From Euborellia annulipes (lineage: Eukaryota; Arthropoda; Insecta; Dermaptera; Anisolabididae), in contig JAKCPI010001666.1 in the NCBI GenBank assembly GCA_023213315.1, positions 36,001 to 100,000 on the forward strand: DNA of 64,000 bases. Direction: 5' to 3'. The number at the start of each line of letters is the position of its first letter. Positions within the stretch are counted from its first letter, which is position 1. Positions 22,359 to 33,400 of this stretch are shown one piece after another. Under the pieces are notes generated by a model. The model was not told the DNA's origin, did no database searches, and saw only the letters and a list, made by a program, of their open reading frames with translations. The position numbers were made by a program, and so were the translations under genes.

Positions 22359-23151
22359 AAAATAAAAAACTAATTTTTTTCAGACACCTACAGTCCCCCT
22401 CCCCCTTTCAACAGCTTATATTCTCTCTTTACCCTTAGTGAAATACAAAATATTTAATTTCATATTCAAAAGAATGGTTTTTCGCAGTCAAATTATTTGT
22501 TTCTATCATTTTTTTTTTCCACGATAAAATGCATAATAATTACCTTTAATAAGACTCTCAAGAGGGTGTGTTGGTTGACGGTGAGGTCAGGGTGGGTTGC
22601 ACTATATTATTATTATTATATTATTCACTTTGATTCACTTAAAACACAAATAAAAAAAAACAGAGCAGCTCTGCGCGCCTGTCTGTAGGCCACGCACTCG
22701 ACTGAATGAGACTTGTCTTTCTTTCGATAGGAATAAAATTGATGAAAATAACAATTCCCTTTTTATTAAAAGTAAAAAAATACCTTTATCTTTAATCTAA
22801 CTATATTTAGAGATGGAAAAGAATGTCAACAAGTGATTTGGAATATTCCAAGGCCTTTCTTAAATAATCAACCCTTCACCCCCTCCCCCCTAATCAAAAT
22901 AATAATCAACCCTATTTTTTGAATGTTTTCTATTTATTTGGCTTCAATTTAGCTAAAATAAATTTACAAAAAAAATTTTCAACCCCTTATCCAATCCTAA
23001 TAAATAAAATAATTAACAATGTTATCGCCTTCGGCGAGCTTCGCGTCTAGTCAGAAAAAATTAAAACCCTGAAAAACTTCCCTGGATCCGCCTTTGGGTT
23101 TTACGCATAGTATAATTTTCTAGAATGAGTCTTACTTTAGGCCAGTGGTTT

Positions 23152-23633
23152 CCAAACTTTATGTTACAACGCCTCCCTTAAAAATATTTAATAGTATGGC
23201 GCCCCCCTCCCCCCACACATTTAATAAAATAATACACAAACAAAATTTTTTATACTAAAAAAATATAATTTATATAAAAATATTTTTTTTATTTATTCGT
23301 ATTTATTATTTTAGCGGTGGCAAAAATGGCTGGTAGCCTAATGCCAAATGCTTAAATAAAATCATCGGACTGCCTGTGGTCCGAACCCGCGACTTTTGGT
23401 ATACGAGGATAGCACGCAAATCCCTACACCAAGCCCCGAGGGCACTAAAAAATATAAACTTATATAAAATTTTTTTTTTTATTTATTCATATTTAATTAA
23501 GGAAAACCTCCGTCCCAGAATCTTCTAAATTTTATTATTTTATTTACAAAACTAGCAATCATTTGGAAAATTGATCTCGGTGGCCAATATTCGCGCCTCC
23601 CTAGGGAGCCCCGTTTGGAAAACGCTGCTGTAC
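23152..23633. mobile_element. Probable hAT-like element with SINE II inside
   Basis: The ends CAGTGGTTTCCAAAC and GTTTGGAAAACGCTGCTG are inverted repeats of a common hAT type. No 8-base duplication was found. A SINE II copy lies at 23336-23444. A related end (GGTTGGGAACCACTG) stands alone at 23998-24012. Confidence 0.45.
23336..23444 (-). mobile_element. SINE II, head portion
   Basis: GGTCCGAACCCGCGACTTTT and AGCACGCAAATCCCTACACC are the B box side and A box side in reverse; it ends at CCCCGAGGGC. Confidence 0.65.
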
Positions 23634-24019
23634 AGTTAGCGTCCAAAAAATGAAACGAACACAATGCAGGGGCAATATCCAAAACTTTTAAAAATCTAAT
23701 AATTTTGTTTTTATGAAGAAAATAACAAAAATGGATCTTTTTTCAGCGGTCAATCTTTATTTAATGAAAACAAACGTGACGTTTCTATTCTAGATTGGAA
23801 TTATCTTCAGACTAATTCATTTTTATGATAATTTTTCGTCCTCTTTTATACTGGGCATCCTTTAAAGAGAAGATTTTTCTCTTTGAATTTTGTTCTTTTA
23901 AATTTTAGTAAACTCTAATAATTTTTCCCTCTCTGAATACTCATTGCCCTCACTTATTTGATACCCCAAATTGGCCACTTTGGAGCGATCGCCCACAGGT
24001 TGGGAACCACTGACCTAGA

Positions 24020-25035
24020 AGATTGAATAACGAATCCAAGAGATTCATTGGAAGACTTCACTGAACAAGAAATAATTTGTATCGACTGACAACTCCAAGA
24101 GGCAACAAAATTTTTCAACTTCTTGATATAAAGTTTATAAAAAATTTTCATTTGAAGGAAATTCACTGGTCACTTTTCAAAAAGCATTGTTGGTCTGAAT
24201 TGGATTTTATATTAAGTTATAGGCTACTATTAACATAAATAAAAACAAATTACCAAACTTCCGCTTGTCAGAGATCTATCGTGTAACATTTATTCTATAT
24301 TTCGTACGTAAGAAATCTAGAAATAATAAAATAATAAAAAATATTTGCTTAGAATTATTATACCGTATATTATTTTAGAAAAAACTTACCCGAGGTAAGA
24401 CAAGTATTTTTTTTTTATTCCAAGAATATTTGAATAATTCCGAGCAAACAATTTTTATTTAAGTAGCCTACTGGATTATTAAAAAAAATTCCAGCTGAAA
24501 TAAAAAAGTAAAAAAAATTAATCTCCATACAAATATCTAAACCTCTCTTAAAATGTTACTTTCCGTTAGATCAAAAAAATTTTTTTTTTTTTAATTAATG
24601 AACTTGTAGCTTAAATTCAAGGTTTCATAGAGTATATATAATAAATAAATAAATTTATTAAATTGAAAATAATTAGATTTAACAGAAGTGAAAAAAAGTT
24701 ACAAATACAAAATTCTGGACGAATGGTCACCCTAGTTAGGCATGATCGAAGTTCAGTTCTATTCTTTTTTACAAATAAATATCCCCTAAAGAGGCAGAGA
24801 TGGATGCTTTCCCTGCTCATTCGAAATTAACAAAAAATTAAAATTTTTTGTCCAATATGGCAAATTTATAAATGTGTATTAACAACCACTCATCATCAAA
24901 ATACTGTGATTTTCAATACTTTCTTCGCTCTCTTACTCTTTTAGTGAGTAATTAGAGGAAACAGAGCAAGGTAGATAAGCTAATATGTAAACGTTCGAAA
25001 ATCATTAATTGTCAAGCATAATGAGTATAAAAATC
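24020..25035. other. No gene seen
   Basis: AT-rich. A splice-like pair on the minus strand (acceptor TTATTTCAG, donor GTAAGT at 24385) encloses stops in all frames. Confidence 0.45.
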
Positions 25036-25039
25036 TTCT

Positions 25040-25190
25040 GCCCTTGGGTCATAGCACGGTGGTAGAGTATTTGCCTCTTGTGCTAGAGGTTAAGGGTACG
25101 CATCCCTTCTATGCTACAAAAGTTTATTTCACCAATAAATTGAAATAAATAGAGACGGGGTCTAAATGGCCTTCGATGCCAAAAAAAGAC
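25040..25190 (+). mobile_element. SINE I, first of a tandem pair
   Basis: GCCCTTGGGTCATAGCACGG, a decayed B box (GGGTACGCATCCC), and the GGCCTTCGATGCC tail ending in AAAAAAAGAC. A linker of about 30 bases leads to the second copy. Confidence 0.7.
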
Positions 25191-25219
25191 CTTAAATCAA
25201 ATTTAAAAAAAAATCCTCT

Positions 25220-25378
25220 GCCCTTGGGCTATAGCAAAGTGGAAGAGTATCAGCCTCTTTTGCTAGGAGACAAGGGTTGCATCCCGTCTCATGCGACAAA
25301 AATTTATTTCACCAACAAATTGAAACAAATAGAGACGGGGTCTAAATGGCCTTCGATGTCGAAAAAGACCTTAAATAA
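25220..25378 (+). mobile_element. SINE I, second of a tandem pair
   Basis: GCCCTTGGGCTATAGCAAAG and GGGTTGCATCCCGTCTCATG, then the same GGCCTTCGATGTCGAAAAAG tail. Short gaps in the B box suggest that it is inactive. Confidence 0.7.
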
Positions 25379-25379
25379 A

Positions 25380-26110
25380 TCTCTTAACAAGGCTTAGCAA
25401 CAATACACATTTAAATCAGCAAAATCAATCGATGATACATGATTAGAGAAAGAAAGACATTGAGTGTGTAAGAAACAAATTTAAAACAAACAAGCTATTT
25501 AGGCTAAAAAATAATTTTATAAAAAAAAAAAAGATAAATCAACGTAATTTCTGAATCACATGTTCTAATAAGTAGATTCATTTTCATTTATTTATAATGA
25601 TGACAATAATCTTCTTTACTTTTTCTAAGCTCTAATTATTTTTTAACAAATAACTTGATTTTTATCAGAATCTTTTGAACAGAATAGTTGAATAAAAAAA
25701 AAAAAAAATTATTTTTCTATATGAATATTAGTTTATTTTTAACAAAATAATAATAATTAAAAAAAAAAAAACGTAACAAATAATAATACAAAACGTATTT
25801 TAGTTTTCTCTTATTAGAGTTATAAATAAATTCAGAAAGTCGGTGACTAGGATTGTAATTGCTGGTGCATCCTCTGCATTCCACGGAGGTTGAGTTCTGC
25901 AACCAAGGAGATCCTAATTAGTTTAGCTTCGATTCTTAATCTTCCCAATTAGCTATTTATTAATTAAATGCATAAACGTTGAATTCTTTTAATTTTACAA
26001 CCATAAACCGTAGAGCTTTCACTTAAATAGATGCTAAAAGAAAAAAAATGTGTTCTCAAATTACACATTTAAAAAAAAAATTTCACGCTTTTTTAATTGT
26101 CAGGCAAAAG
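25380..26110. other. No gene seen downstream of the secreted-protein gene
   Basis: AT-rich sequence with long A and T runs and no recognised repeat. It may hold the 3' end of the gene if the intron after the stop codon is real. Confidence 0.45.
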
Positions 26111-26113
26111 AAT

Positions 26114-26119
26114 TTTATT
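26114..26119 (-). terminator. Candidate polyadenylation signal of the secreted-protein gene
   Basis: This is the first AATAAA on the minus strand that I see after the stop codon, about 325 bases downstream. The composition makes chance matches likely. A splice donor just after the stop (26434-26439) could move the true 3' end further away. Confidence 0.25.
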
Positions 26120-26442
26120 CAGTAAAATTAAAAAATTTCGCGTTCTATTCTTTAAAAAAATTGAGAAGAGGTTCCTTGTTAATATGTAAATTCAAATAAA
26201 TCCTCTTCAGAAACATAGGAAATGGTGTCTGAATATTTGATAAAGAGGGGCTGTGCAAGGTTGGCAAATGTAAACATCAAAGATTTTTTAAAAATTATAG
26301 ATATATAATTGCCAACTTTTCTATCGTCTCTTCCTGTATTCTTCATGACTCATTGTTGTGAATAAAAGTAGGCAATTTTATATATTAAGAATTTGCTGTT
26401 TTAGCTTTAAACAAATTCACCTTAAATGATTAAACATACCTT

Positions 26443-28774
26443 TTATCCATAAGGAAAATTATTTGATTTGAAATTCTGCATATCGCCATGGAACGATGAG
26501 GACATTGTAAACCCAGGAGATCCAAATGTAGGCGTAGAAGGTCCTAATGGTTCTGCAAAGCTTCCTACGTTATTATCATGACCTAAAAACGGTGACTCTG
26601 TTGTTTGGGTTGTGTTTAATTGTGATGGAAAATCAAAAAACCCCGAAAAGGTATTTGATTTTGGAATTGAGAATTTAAATGAGTCTTTTGATTCTTCTTT
26701 AACTTCATAATTAGGATTATTATTTGAATGAAATGAATAACCAGTTTGAGGTTTCAAACTTCCACTTGCAACAGAAAATCCATGTTCTTTCGATACTTCA
26801 TGAGATGTTGATTCTAAAACGGTTTCTCCATTGTTAAAAGAAGTATAACTAGTTGGCCCTGATTGGCCATTATGTTGGATTGTATGACTATGAGATGAAG
26901 GTAATTGCGCACTTATGCTCTCAGCATCTTTAAAAGAATTAAAACTTTGGTCGTTTTGAGAAAAATGTTGTGAATTTATCACCGAAGAATGAAGTTGAGA
27001 ATTAGGAGAAAAATTTGAATAACTCTCTGAATAATGCTGGTTATTTCCTTCAAAGGCTCCATGTGCCGTATGGGAAGGGCTATTTACCTCAGTAATCGGA
27101 ATATTTTTATTTGGCGATTCATGAAAATTCTCAGGTGAATGGAAATGACCAGAATTTGAATAAGGATTCGAATTTTGTAAACCATGAGTCTCTCCATTTA
27201 AATGAGTATGGCCTGAACCAACATTCAATTCCCCATGTAATCCGTAATGTTCAAAATGTTGTTTATTAAAATTTTCATTTGGTTTATTTATTTCATCAAT
27301 TGAAAATGATTCTTGATATACCGGATTTTTTACATTGCTTTCTAAAAATTTATTTACAACATCTGGTGGTTTAAAACTCCCGGTGTTTTTATCTTCATGA
27401 TTCGAAGTAAAAATATGAGGTGTGTATTCTGGTTTATGAATTCCTTCAATTATATGAGAATTTGAATTTATTTCTTTTTCTTTATTAAAAACAATATTTG
27501 AATTAATTTCTGAATGAGAATAGTGATCATGTGAAGGAGCGTTATGTGAAATAGCAGGTTGATGAATATAATTATCTTTTGTTGGAAGATTGTTTGAAAT
27601 TATTCCTGAATGAGAATAATGCCCACTTGAGGGCATATTATGGGAAATAATTCCTGGATGAAGGTTATTGTCTTTAGAAGGCAGATGTACTCCATGATTT
27701 AATGAAAGGGATTGAGATTGTTCTTTATGAAAAGTTGGGTGAGTTTTAAGTCCTTTATAATATTCATTCTTTGGAAAATTACCAAAGTTATGTTCATTGT
27801 TATGACTAGTGAGTTTGTGTTTAGGAAATCCTTTAAAACTCACATTTGGAGGTATTTTTGAAATAGGAATTTTAGGTTTTATATTTTTAAAATTATATTT
27901 AGGTATTTGAGGAGTTTCTTTAAAATGTTTAAAGTCTTGTAATCCTTTAGTTTCATAAATTTTCAAGTGGTCTTTTAAATGATCTTTTAAAGCACCTTCA
28001 TTCATAATTTGACCACTATCGAAATTACCAAAATTTGATGAAGTAAAAGTATCACTAGAACTGCCCCCATCAAACATATCCATATCACCCAACATGCCTT
28101 TAGTTGGATGATGTTTTATATATGGATGTGTATGAGAATGAGAAGGTTGAATTTGATAATGATGTGGCTTTATTGATTTATAAACGGGTTTTCTACCATC
28201 ACTATTAATTTTATGCATAGTTTTAAAAACTTTTACCGGTATATTATTAATAGAAGGTTTAGGATTTCGAACAATTATTTTATGTCTTGATCCATGACTT
28301 CTTTTGGGCTTTTTACGAAATGCCATTTCAGAAGGATGATGAAGGTGATGATAATATGAGGGTTTTTTAATTGCTGGTTCACCATATGAATGGGTATCAT
28401 AAAGAAAATCTCCAGCTTGCTCTGGGAATTCGGGTGGAGGTACTCCATGATTACTGGTCCCATAAATATTATCTTTAAAATTATATATTTCTTTATGATG
28501 ACTTCCTTCAGAATGTATATCTTCTCCAGAGTGTGTGTTACCACCGCTAATATGTTCAAAACCAGTCCAGGATTTATAGCCATTTTCCATATCATCTTCC
28601 TCAAAACCGTCTTCTTCATGGAAATTGTTGCTAGTATGATGGGGCATATGTTCGTCCTGATTATGAGAGTGGGAAATTGTTGTTGGGTGTCCTTTTTCTT
28701 TGATGACTACTTCTTTCACGTGTTTATGGATAACATGTTTGACTTTTTGAGGAACGTGAATTATTATCTTCTTT
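26443..28774 (-). CDS. Histidine-rich, cysteine-free secreted protein, exon 3 (main coding exon)
   Basis: This exon encodes residues 29-804 of a predicted secreted protein; I do not recognise a named family. The reading frame runs upstream of 28719 (a GTG, so not a start) to an acceptor at 28775-28777 (TTTTAACAG). The chain opens with a basic stretch KKIIIHVPQKVKHVIHKHV (residues 29-47), a style of motif I associate with uncharacterised His-rich arthropod extracellular proteins. The rest is low complexity, rich in His, Ser, Asn, Pro, Gly and Lys, with one tryptophan and no cysteine, so disulfides are impossible. A basic region at about residues 181-251 contains RKKPKR, a possible dibasic processing site. 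Residues of about 392-423 and 424-454 are an imperfect tandem repeat (LPSKDNNLHPGIISHN versus LPTKDNYIHQPAISHN). The protein is probably disordered; a matrix, cuticle, egg-shell or adhesive role is inference. The frame ends in TAA at 26443-26445. Confidence 0.85.
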
Positions 28775-28843
28775 CTGTTAAAATAAATAAATGTATTAAT
28801 ATATTTTTCTTTTTTTAATTTTTTGAAATATATTTTCTCTTAC

Positions 28844-28908
28844 GTGTGGGTGTGGGCTAAACTTTCTTGAAATATACAAAGAAGCAGCGAGCCAGCAAGA
28901 CATAGGGT
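28844..28908 (-). CDS. Secreted His-rich protein, exon 2 (signal peptide core)
   Basis: This 65-base exon is bounded by an acceptor CTTTTCTTTTAG and a donor GTAAGA. It is read in phase 0 at its start and phase 2 at its end, which matches exon 3, whose first base finishes a threonine codon. It encodes TLCLAGSLLLCIFQESLAHTH, the hydrophobic core and cleavage region of a signal peptide, with likely cleavage after residue 24 (SLA before HTHT). The intron to exon 3 is only 69 bases (28775-28843). The hydrophobic segment, both splice consensus sites and the phase agreement support it together. Confidence 0.82.
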
Positions 28909-29602
28909 CTAAAAGAAAAGAAATTTTTTAATGATATTTTATGTATAATTTTTAAACCACTTTAAGATCCTCGGATTTACAATATTTGGACTAAATCGTG
29001 GACCTGAGTTATTGGTTTCTCGAAAAATATCAAACAACATTTATTTGGAAAAAGAATTGTAAATATATAGATGAGAAGGACAAAAAAAAATTTGTAGGGC
29101 TATCTATAAAAATTAAGAGGTTCGGGAAAACAGAAGAAGAAAGAGTTGAAACATTTTCATTGGTTAATAAAAAATTAATGAAAATTAAAAATTTATACAA
29201 TAAAATACTGTATATAAATACAAAAAAAAAAAAAAATGTATCTATGTTATATGATTGTAAAGAGATTGATAAACTATCAATAATACTGATTATCTATCAT
29301 TTAATTTAAAAAATAATTAAAAATGAACAAAAGGGGAAACTATACTGAAAAATGGGCGCAAAAAAGAGGTAATACAAAAAAATTTGAATTATAATAAAAA
29401 TAATCAGAATGAAAAAATTATAATTACTATAGGCCTAGTCTGAAGAAAAGGTAAATAGAATATTGCTATAACAAAACTCACTGGTTTAAAGAGTTAAATA
29501 CATTTAACAAGAATAGATTTACCCGAGTATAAAGTAGGCCTGCGTACAAAATATTTAGATATAAAAATAATGATAAATTCCTATTTATTATAAAAAACTC
29601 AC
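28909..29602 (-). other. Intron 1 of the secreted-protein gene
   Basis: This 694-base intron starts GTGAGT and ends CTTTTCTTTTAG on the minus strand. It is AT-rich and holds no repeat family that I recognise. A plus-strand open frame at 28998-29309 is lysine- and isoleucine-rich and looks like chance in AT-rich sequence. Confidence 0.7.
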
Positions 29603-29620
29603 CCAAGAAAAATAACCCAT
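29603..29620 (-). CDS. Secreted His-rich protein, exon 1 coding part (start codon)
   Basis: The start codon at 29618-29620 lies in GGCCATGG, a strong initiation context with G at -3 and +4. Six codons (MGYFSW) lead to a canonical donor GTGAGT at 29597-29602 in phase 0, as exon 2 requires. Joined to exon 2 it gives a complete 24-residue signal peptide: short polar start, leucine-rich core, small residue at the cleavage site. The intron to exon 2 is 694 bases (28909-29602). Total coding length is 2415 bases over three exons, giving 804 residues. The exon continues upstream as 5' untranslated sequence to about 29820 if the TATA box at 29844-29851 is used. Confidence 0.75.
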
Positions 29621-29843
29621 GGCCAAATGTACAGCCGTTGCTGGGGGGTTGCTTTTTTTCGTATATTTATAAATCACTGTTTACTCATTCAGATTTGAAG
29701 GGGATTCAGCAGCCTGCAGTCCATAAGAACTTTTTTATATCAAGAAACTCCGGTCACGCCGGGGTGAGTTCTACGCAAGAAGGCACTCCACCCACTCTCT
29801 GGGCTCTACGTTCATCAAATGTAGCCTGGTGATAATACCGTCA

Positions 29844-29851
29844 CTTATATA
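29844..29851 (-). promoter_or_regulatory. Candidate TATA box of the secreted-protein gene
   Basis: On the minus strand the bases read TATATAAG. A start site about 30 bases downstream would fall near 29820 and give a 5' untranslated region of about 200 bases before the ATG at 29620. A second candidate, TATAAAAAA near 29731-29739, would give a shorter leader. Such strings are common in AT-rich DNA, so position relative to the gene is the main support. Confidence 0.35.
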
Positions 29852-29995
29852 GATCTTCTCTCTTGTTTTCATTTTCAGATTAGATCACTCAAGAGAGACG
29901 AGAGGAGAAAAGAATAAACAAGTAATTAATTTATTTAAAAATCTTTCATTGTTCTTATATAAAAATGATAAGGTGAAATATTAAAATTGAAGGAT

Positions 29996-30250
29996 AATTG
30001 GACCCTGTTATGCAATGGTGTGTCAAAGACCAAAAAATTAAAAATTGAGTTAAGCACGGAATATTGTTTCAAATGCTTTAATTAATAGTATTTTTATGAA
30101 ATATGTCTAAAAAAATTTATATTTAATGTTACTTGCACAATTGACAAGAAAAATTATATATAACCCAATGTAAACAAAAAACTTTATTATTGATTTTCTC
30201 AAAACTCGATGTTTGGTCTTTGACACACCATTGCATAACAGGGTCCAATT
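29996..30250. mobile_element. Miniature element with 39-base inverted ends
   Basis: AATTGGACCCTGTTATGCAA through GACCAAA is repeated in inverse at 30212-30250 with almost no mismatch, which suggests recent activity. The inside is AT-rich. It lies about 150 bases upstream of the secreted-protein gene promoter. Superfamily unknown. Confidence 0.75.
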
Positions 30251-30604
30251 TTATATTCCCTTTCAAATAATCAAAAAATTATAAACCGGCAATTATTCCT
30301 ACCGACGAAATTTATTGTTATTTTATTTTATCATAAATTTTGCCTCCTTGTATTCGAACTGCAATTTTATATGATTAAAAAAAAATCATATTTGTTTACA
30401 TAATAAATGAAGTGAGAAAAATCCATAAACTTTGTTGCTAGCGAGTAAATTTTATTATATTATAATGAAGAATATATTATAACAATATTATGAGGAAACA
30501 GCTCATTTATACACTTGATGATGACCATATTTAATCGAGATACATTTACATTAAAAAGGCAATTTTTTATAGCATTTCTTTTTTTTTAGCCTCTAAAGTG
30601 TGAT

Positions 30605-30960
30605 AAGGGGTCGTCCACATATTACGTAACGCATAGAGGAGGGTCCTGGACAAAACGTTACTAATTGTGACATGGGGACCCGGGGGTTTCTCTAAGTGTG
30701 ATATAACAATTCAAAGTTGAATTTATAAAATTTTTTTAAAAAAACGAATGATTTTCATAGAAGGAAAATAGAGTGATTATTTGAGTCACGAGAGAAAATT
30801 TACTAAAAAAATGAATTTTGTATAATAAATTTTATTCGGGGGGTTGTTCTGTTGTGACATAATATTTTTGTAGGAGGGTTTGTTTGTTTGTAACTAACTG
30901 TGACAGGGGGGACTAGAAAATCTTCAAAAAAAGGCGTTTCGTAATATGTGGACGACCCTA
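30605..30960. mobile_element. Foldback element with ATTACGTAAC ends
   Basis: AGGGGTCGTCCACATATTAC at the left mirrors GTAATATGTGGACGACCCT at the right. The inner end ATTACGTAACGC is shared with 21700-21979, so the two are related. No target duplication could be called. Confidence 0.7.
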
Positions 30961-31411
30961 AAATAATATGTGACTAAGTTGTGTGCACTAAAGAACATTT
31001 TTAGAAGAGGGATAAAACAACCCAAAAAGGGTCACAGATGATTCCCTATAGCTTCCAACAGCGAAAAGTTTTTTTAGCTAAATCTTTTCTCTCTCTATTT
31101 TATTTTTATTTATTTATTTATTATTATTATTTTGTTCTTAAGATTTCAAAAAGGTGAAGAGCGTTTGGAGGGGAGGTTTGGATCTTAATATCCCACCAAT
31201 GGAAAACAATTTTTAAGAAAAAAAGGTCAACAAAATCAAGGCAATGTAAAAAAATTGCCTTTATTTAGACGAAAAATTTCAAATAAAACTGTTAAAGATT
31301 TTTTGTCAATTTCCAGAGCTTATCTGGTAAAAAATAATCCTTTTTTTGCCGTATAGTAAATTGACAATTTAAAGTGAACTTGAGCCCTCTTGTAGACCAA
31401 GGGTTAGAGGT

Positions 31412-31683
31412 CATGGGCGTACCCAGCGAGGGGCAGGGGGGCAGCTGCCTCCTCCCCCCCCCCCTAGAAGCAACAAAAAAAAAATTAAATGTTTATAAAG
31501 TGATGAAACGAAACAAAATTGGTGGTTGGCGACGGGGAATGATTCTTTTTGTTAGGACTTGAGGGTTTTTAGGCCTTTAATTCGAAGGCTTTACCCCTCT
31601 ATATAAAAAATAGCTATGTCACAATCTGGACGACCATGATCTGACCATGCCCCCCTCTAGATTTGATCCTGGGTACGCCCATG
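31412..31683. mobile_element. hAT-like miniature element
   Basis: The ends CATGGGCGTACCCAG and CTGGGTACGCCCATG are perfect inverted repeats, and TTAGAGGT is duplicated perfectly. It is the same family as 59944-60256. Confidence 0.85.
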
Positions 31684-31689
31684 TTAGAG

Positions 31690-32440
31690 GTATAAACAAA
31701 TGACAATATAGATTACCTAAAAACCACAGGAAGTGGCCACAGGCAGTCTGATGAATATTTATATAGTTAAATCTTTCAAATCAAATTCCAATTGTAAATA
31801 AATATGCATGTAAACTTGTATCGTATTATTTATCATTATTTAAAGTCTATAAATGGCCTTCGATGCCGAAAAGTCTTAAAAAAAAGTAAACTGAAGACAT
31901 CAGAGAAGAGCAACAGCCACCAAGATTGTTGCAGTCAAGCAATGCCAGACCTCCACCTCAGGTGGAGGCTTGATGAGTGGAAAAAGAAATAATAAATCAG
32001 AAGAAATGTCACCCTCAGCTAGGTCTCGAGATCTTAAAACGTGAATTTTTTTAATTTTCAGAGTGTGAAATATAATTTACAATCTTAGAGATTTTACACC
32101 TATTCTTATTTTAATTAATATTTTCTAAAACTCTTTTCAAAACAAATCAACCTTATATATAAATATGAGTCTATTGTTCATCTAAAGATAAGAATTAACA
32201 TTAGTAAAATTATTATTAATTGGAGAGTCATTCATAAAAAACAACCGTAAAAATTCATGAATATGGTTTTGATTATACATATTTAAATAAATGTATCCAA
32301 TGGATACGTATAAAAGGGTTATTCTCTCTAGTTATTTTAAAAAATATCTAAAGCTTTCTCAAAAGATTTTCTTTTGAAATTATTCTTTTCATTCCATTGA
32401 TAATGAACATTTCTTGTTTATGAAATTTCTAAAATAATAT
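31690..32440. other. SINE pieces and a stable short hairpin
   Basis: There is a SINE II scrap (31718-31752) and a SINE I tail (31853-31885). CCTCCACC pairs with GGTGGAGG at 31950-31968. The rest is AT-rich and unassigned. Confidence 0.45.
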
Positions 32441-32444
32441 AAAG

Positions 32445-32511
32445 CTTGCCCTCGGGTGGTAGGAGGGTTCGGATCCCAGGCAGTCCGATGATTTTATTTA
32501 AGCCTTTTGGA
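32445..32511 (+). mobile_element. SINE II fragment (B box region)
   Basis: GGTTCGGATCCCAGGCAGTC and GATGATTTTATTTAAGCC match the full-length copy in sense. Small pieces also occur at 31718-31752 and 59846-59888. Confidence 0.55.
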
Positions 32512-32540
32512 TAAACAAAAAAATATAGAAAGGTGTTAAA

Positions 32541-32650
32541 GATCTTCTTCTTCTCTCCTCGCCTTATTCGGTCGGCGGACCTCACTCTTCCCCTCCAACC
32601 GTATCATGCGTTTTGCGACAGGAAGAAATAGTACAGGCCGGAGCCCGACC
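32541..32650 (-). pseudogene. LINE 3' end fragment
   Basis: On the minus strand it reads GAGTGAGGTCCGCCGACC followed by a GAAGAAGAAG tail, the same family as at 39460. It abuts a truncated hAT-like fragment at 32655-32775. Confidence 0.5.
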
Positions 32651-33033
32651 AGAATATCATTCTGGTAAACAAGTACAGAATGCGCCTTTAAATTACCGAA
32701 ATTAAGAAAAAATTATGGGCTGTGCGACAAGTCACACCAGTCCCCCCCAAGAAACTAAACTCTTCTGAACCCGCCCTTGCACTTGGGGAAGTTCACAGAA
32801 TGAATGAGTAACCGAAACGATGTAATTTTTACAAATTCAGTTAGACCGAAATAAGTCTTTTATTAATTAGCATAATTGTGCAAGCATAAATGCCTTGATA
32901 AAGGTTAACATTAATTACCGAAACGTCGCATAAAGGATATTCGTTCTAATTATTTAATAATTGAATATAAAAAATATAAATAATATAAAAAAGACAAATG
33001 TGTACCAAAAAATATTATATGCGATTTATTAAG

Positions 33034-33293
33034 TTTTTTTTTTTTTTTTTTTTTTTTTTAACACACTTTTTTCTCATTCACACTCAACACTCATACATAC
33101 AATCAACAGTCTTTTTGGCAACTTAGGTCATTTAAGACTTTGACGAAAACCGTTATTTATGATCATATCTATTGGGGGTGCAGGCATTATATTTAAGCCA
33201 TTTGGTATCCAATCATCGGATTGCCTGGGATCCGAACCCCCGACCCTTGGTATACAAGGCAGGCGCGCTATCAACTACGCCAAGCCCGGGAGC
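33034..33293 (-). mobile_element. SINE II, full length
   Basis: On the minus strand the head reads GGGCTTGGCGTAGTTGATAG (A box) and GGTTCGGATCC (B box). A body with CAAATGGCTT-type sequence follows and it ends in a long A run. ATTTATTAAG is duplicated perfectly on both sides, proving retrotransposition. Confidence 0.85.
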
Positions 33294-33400
33294 ATTTATT
33301 AAGCTAAAGAGTTATTTATTTCTTTTAAAAATAGTTTTATTATGAATAATAATTAATAAAGATAAATAAATAACCTCTTAAAAAATAAATTTGTACTCAC

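Noticed and set aside
24392..24495. Splice-flanked minus-strand exon candidate (acceptor TTATTTCAG, donor GTAAGT)
   Set aside because: Stops occur in all three frames and composition equals the flanks; at best a non-coding exon.
28390..28818. 142-codon plus-strand frame
   Set aside because: It is the antisense shadow of the secreted-protein exon 3; Phe/Ile-rich without known motifs.
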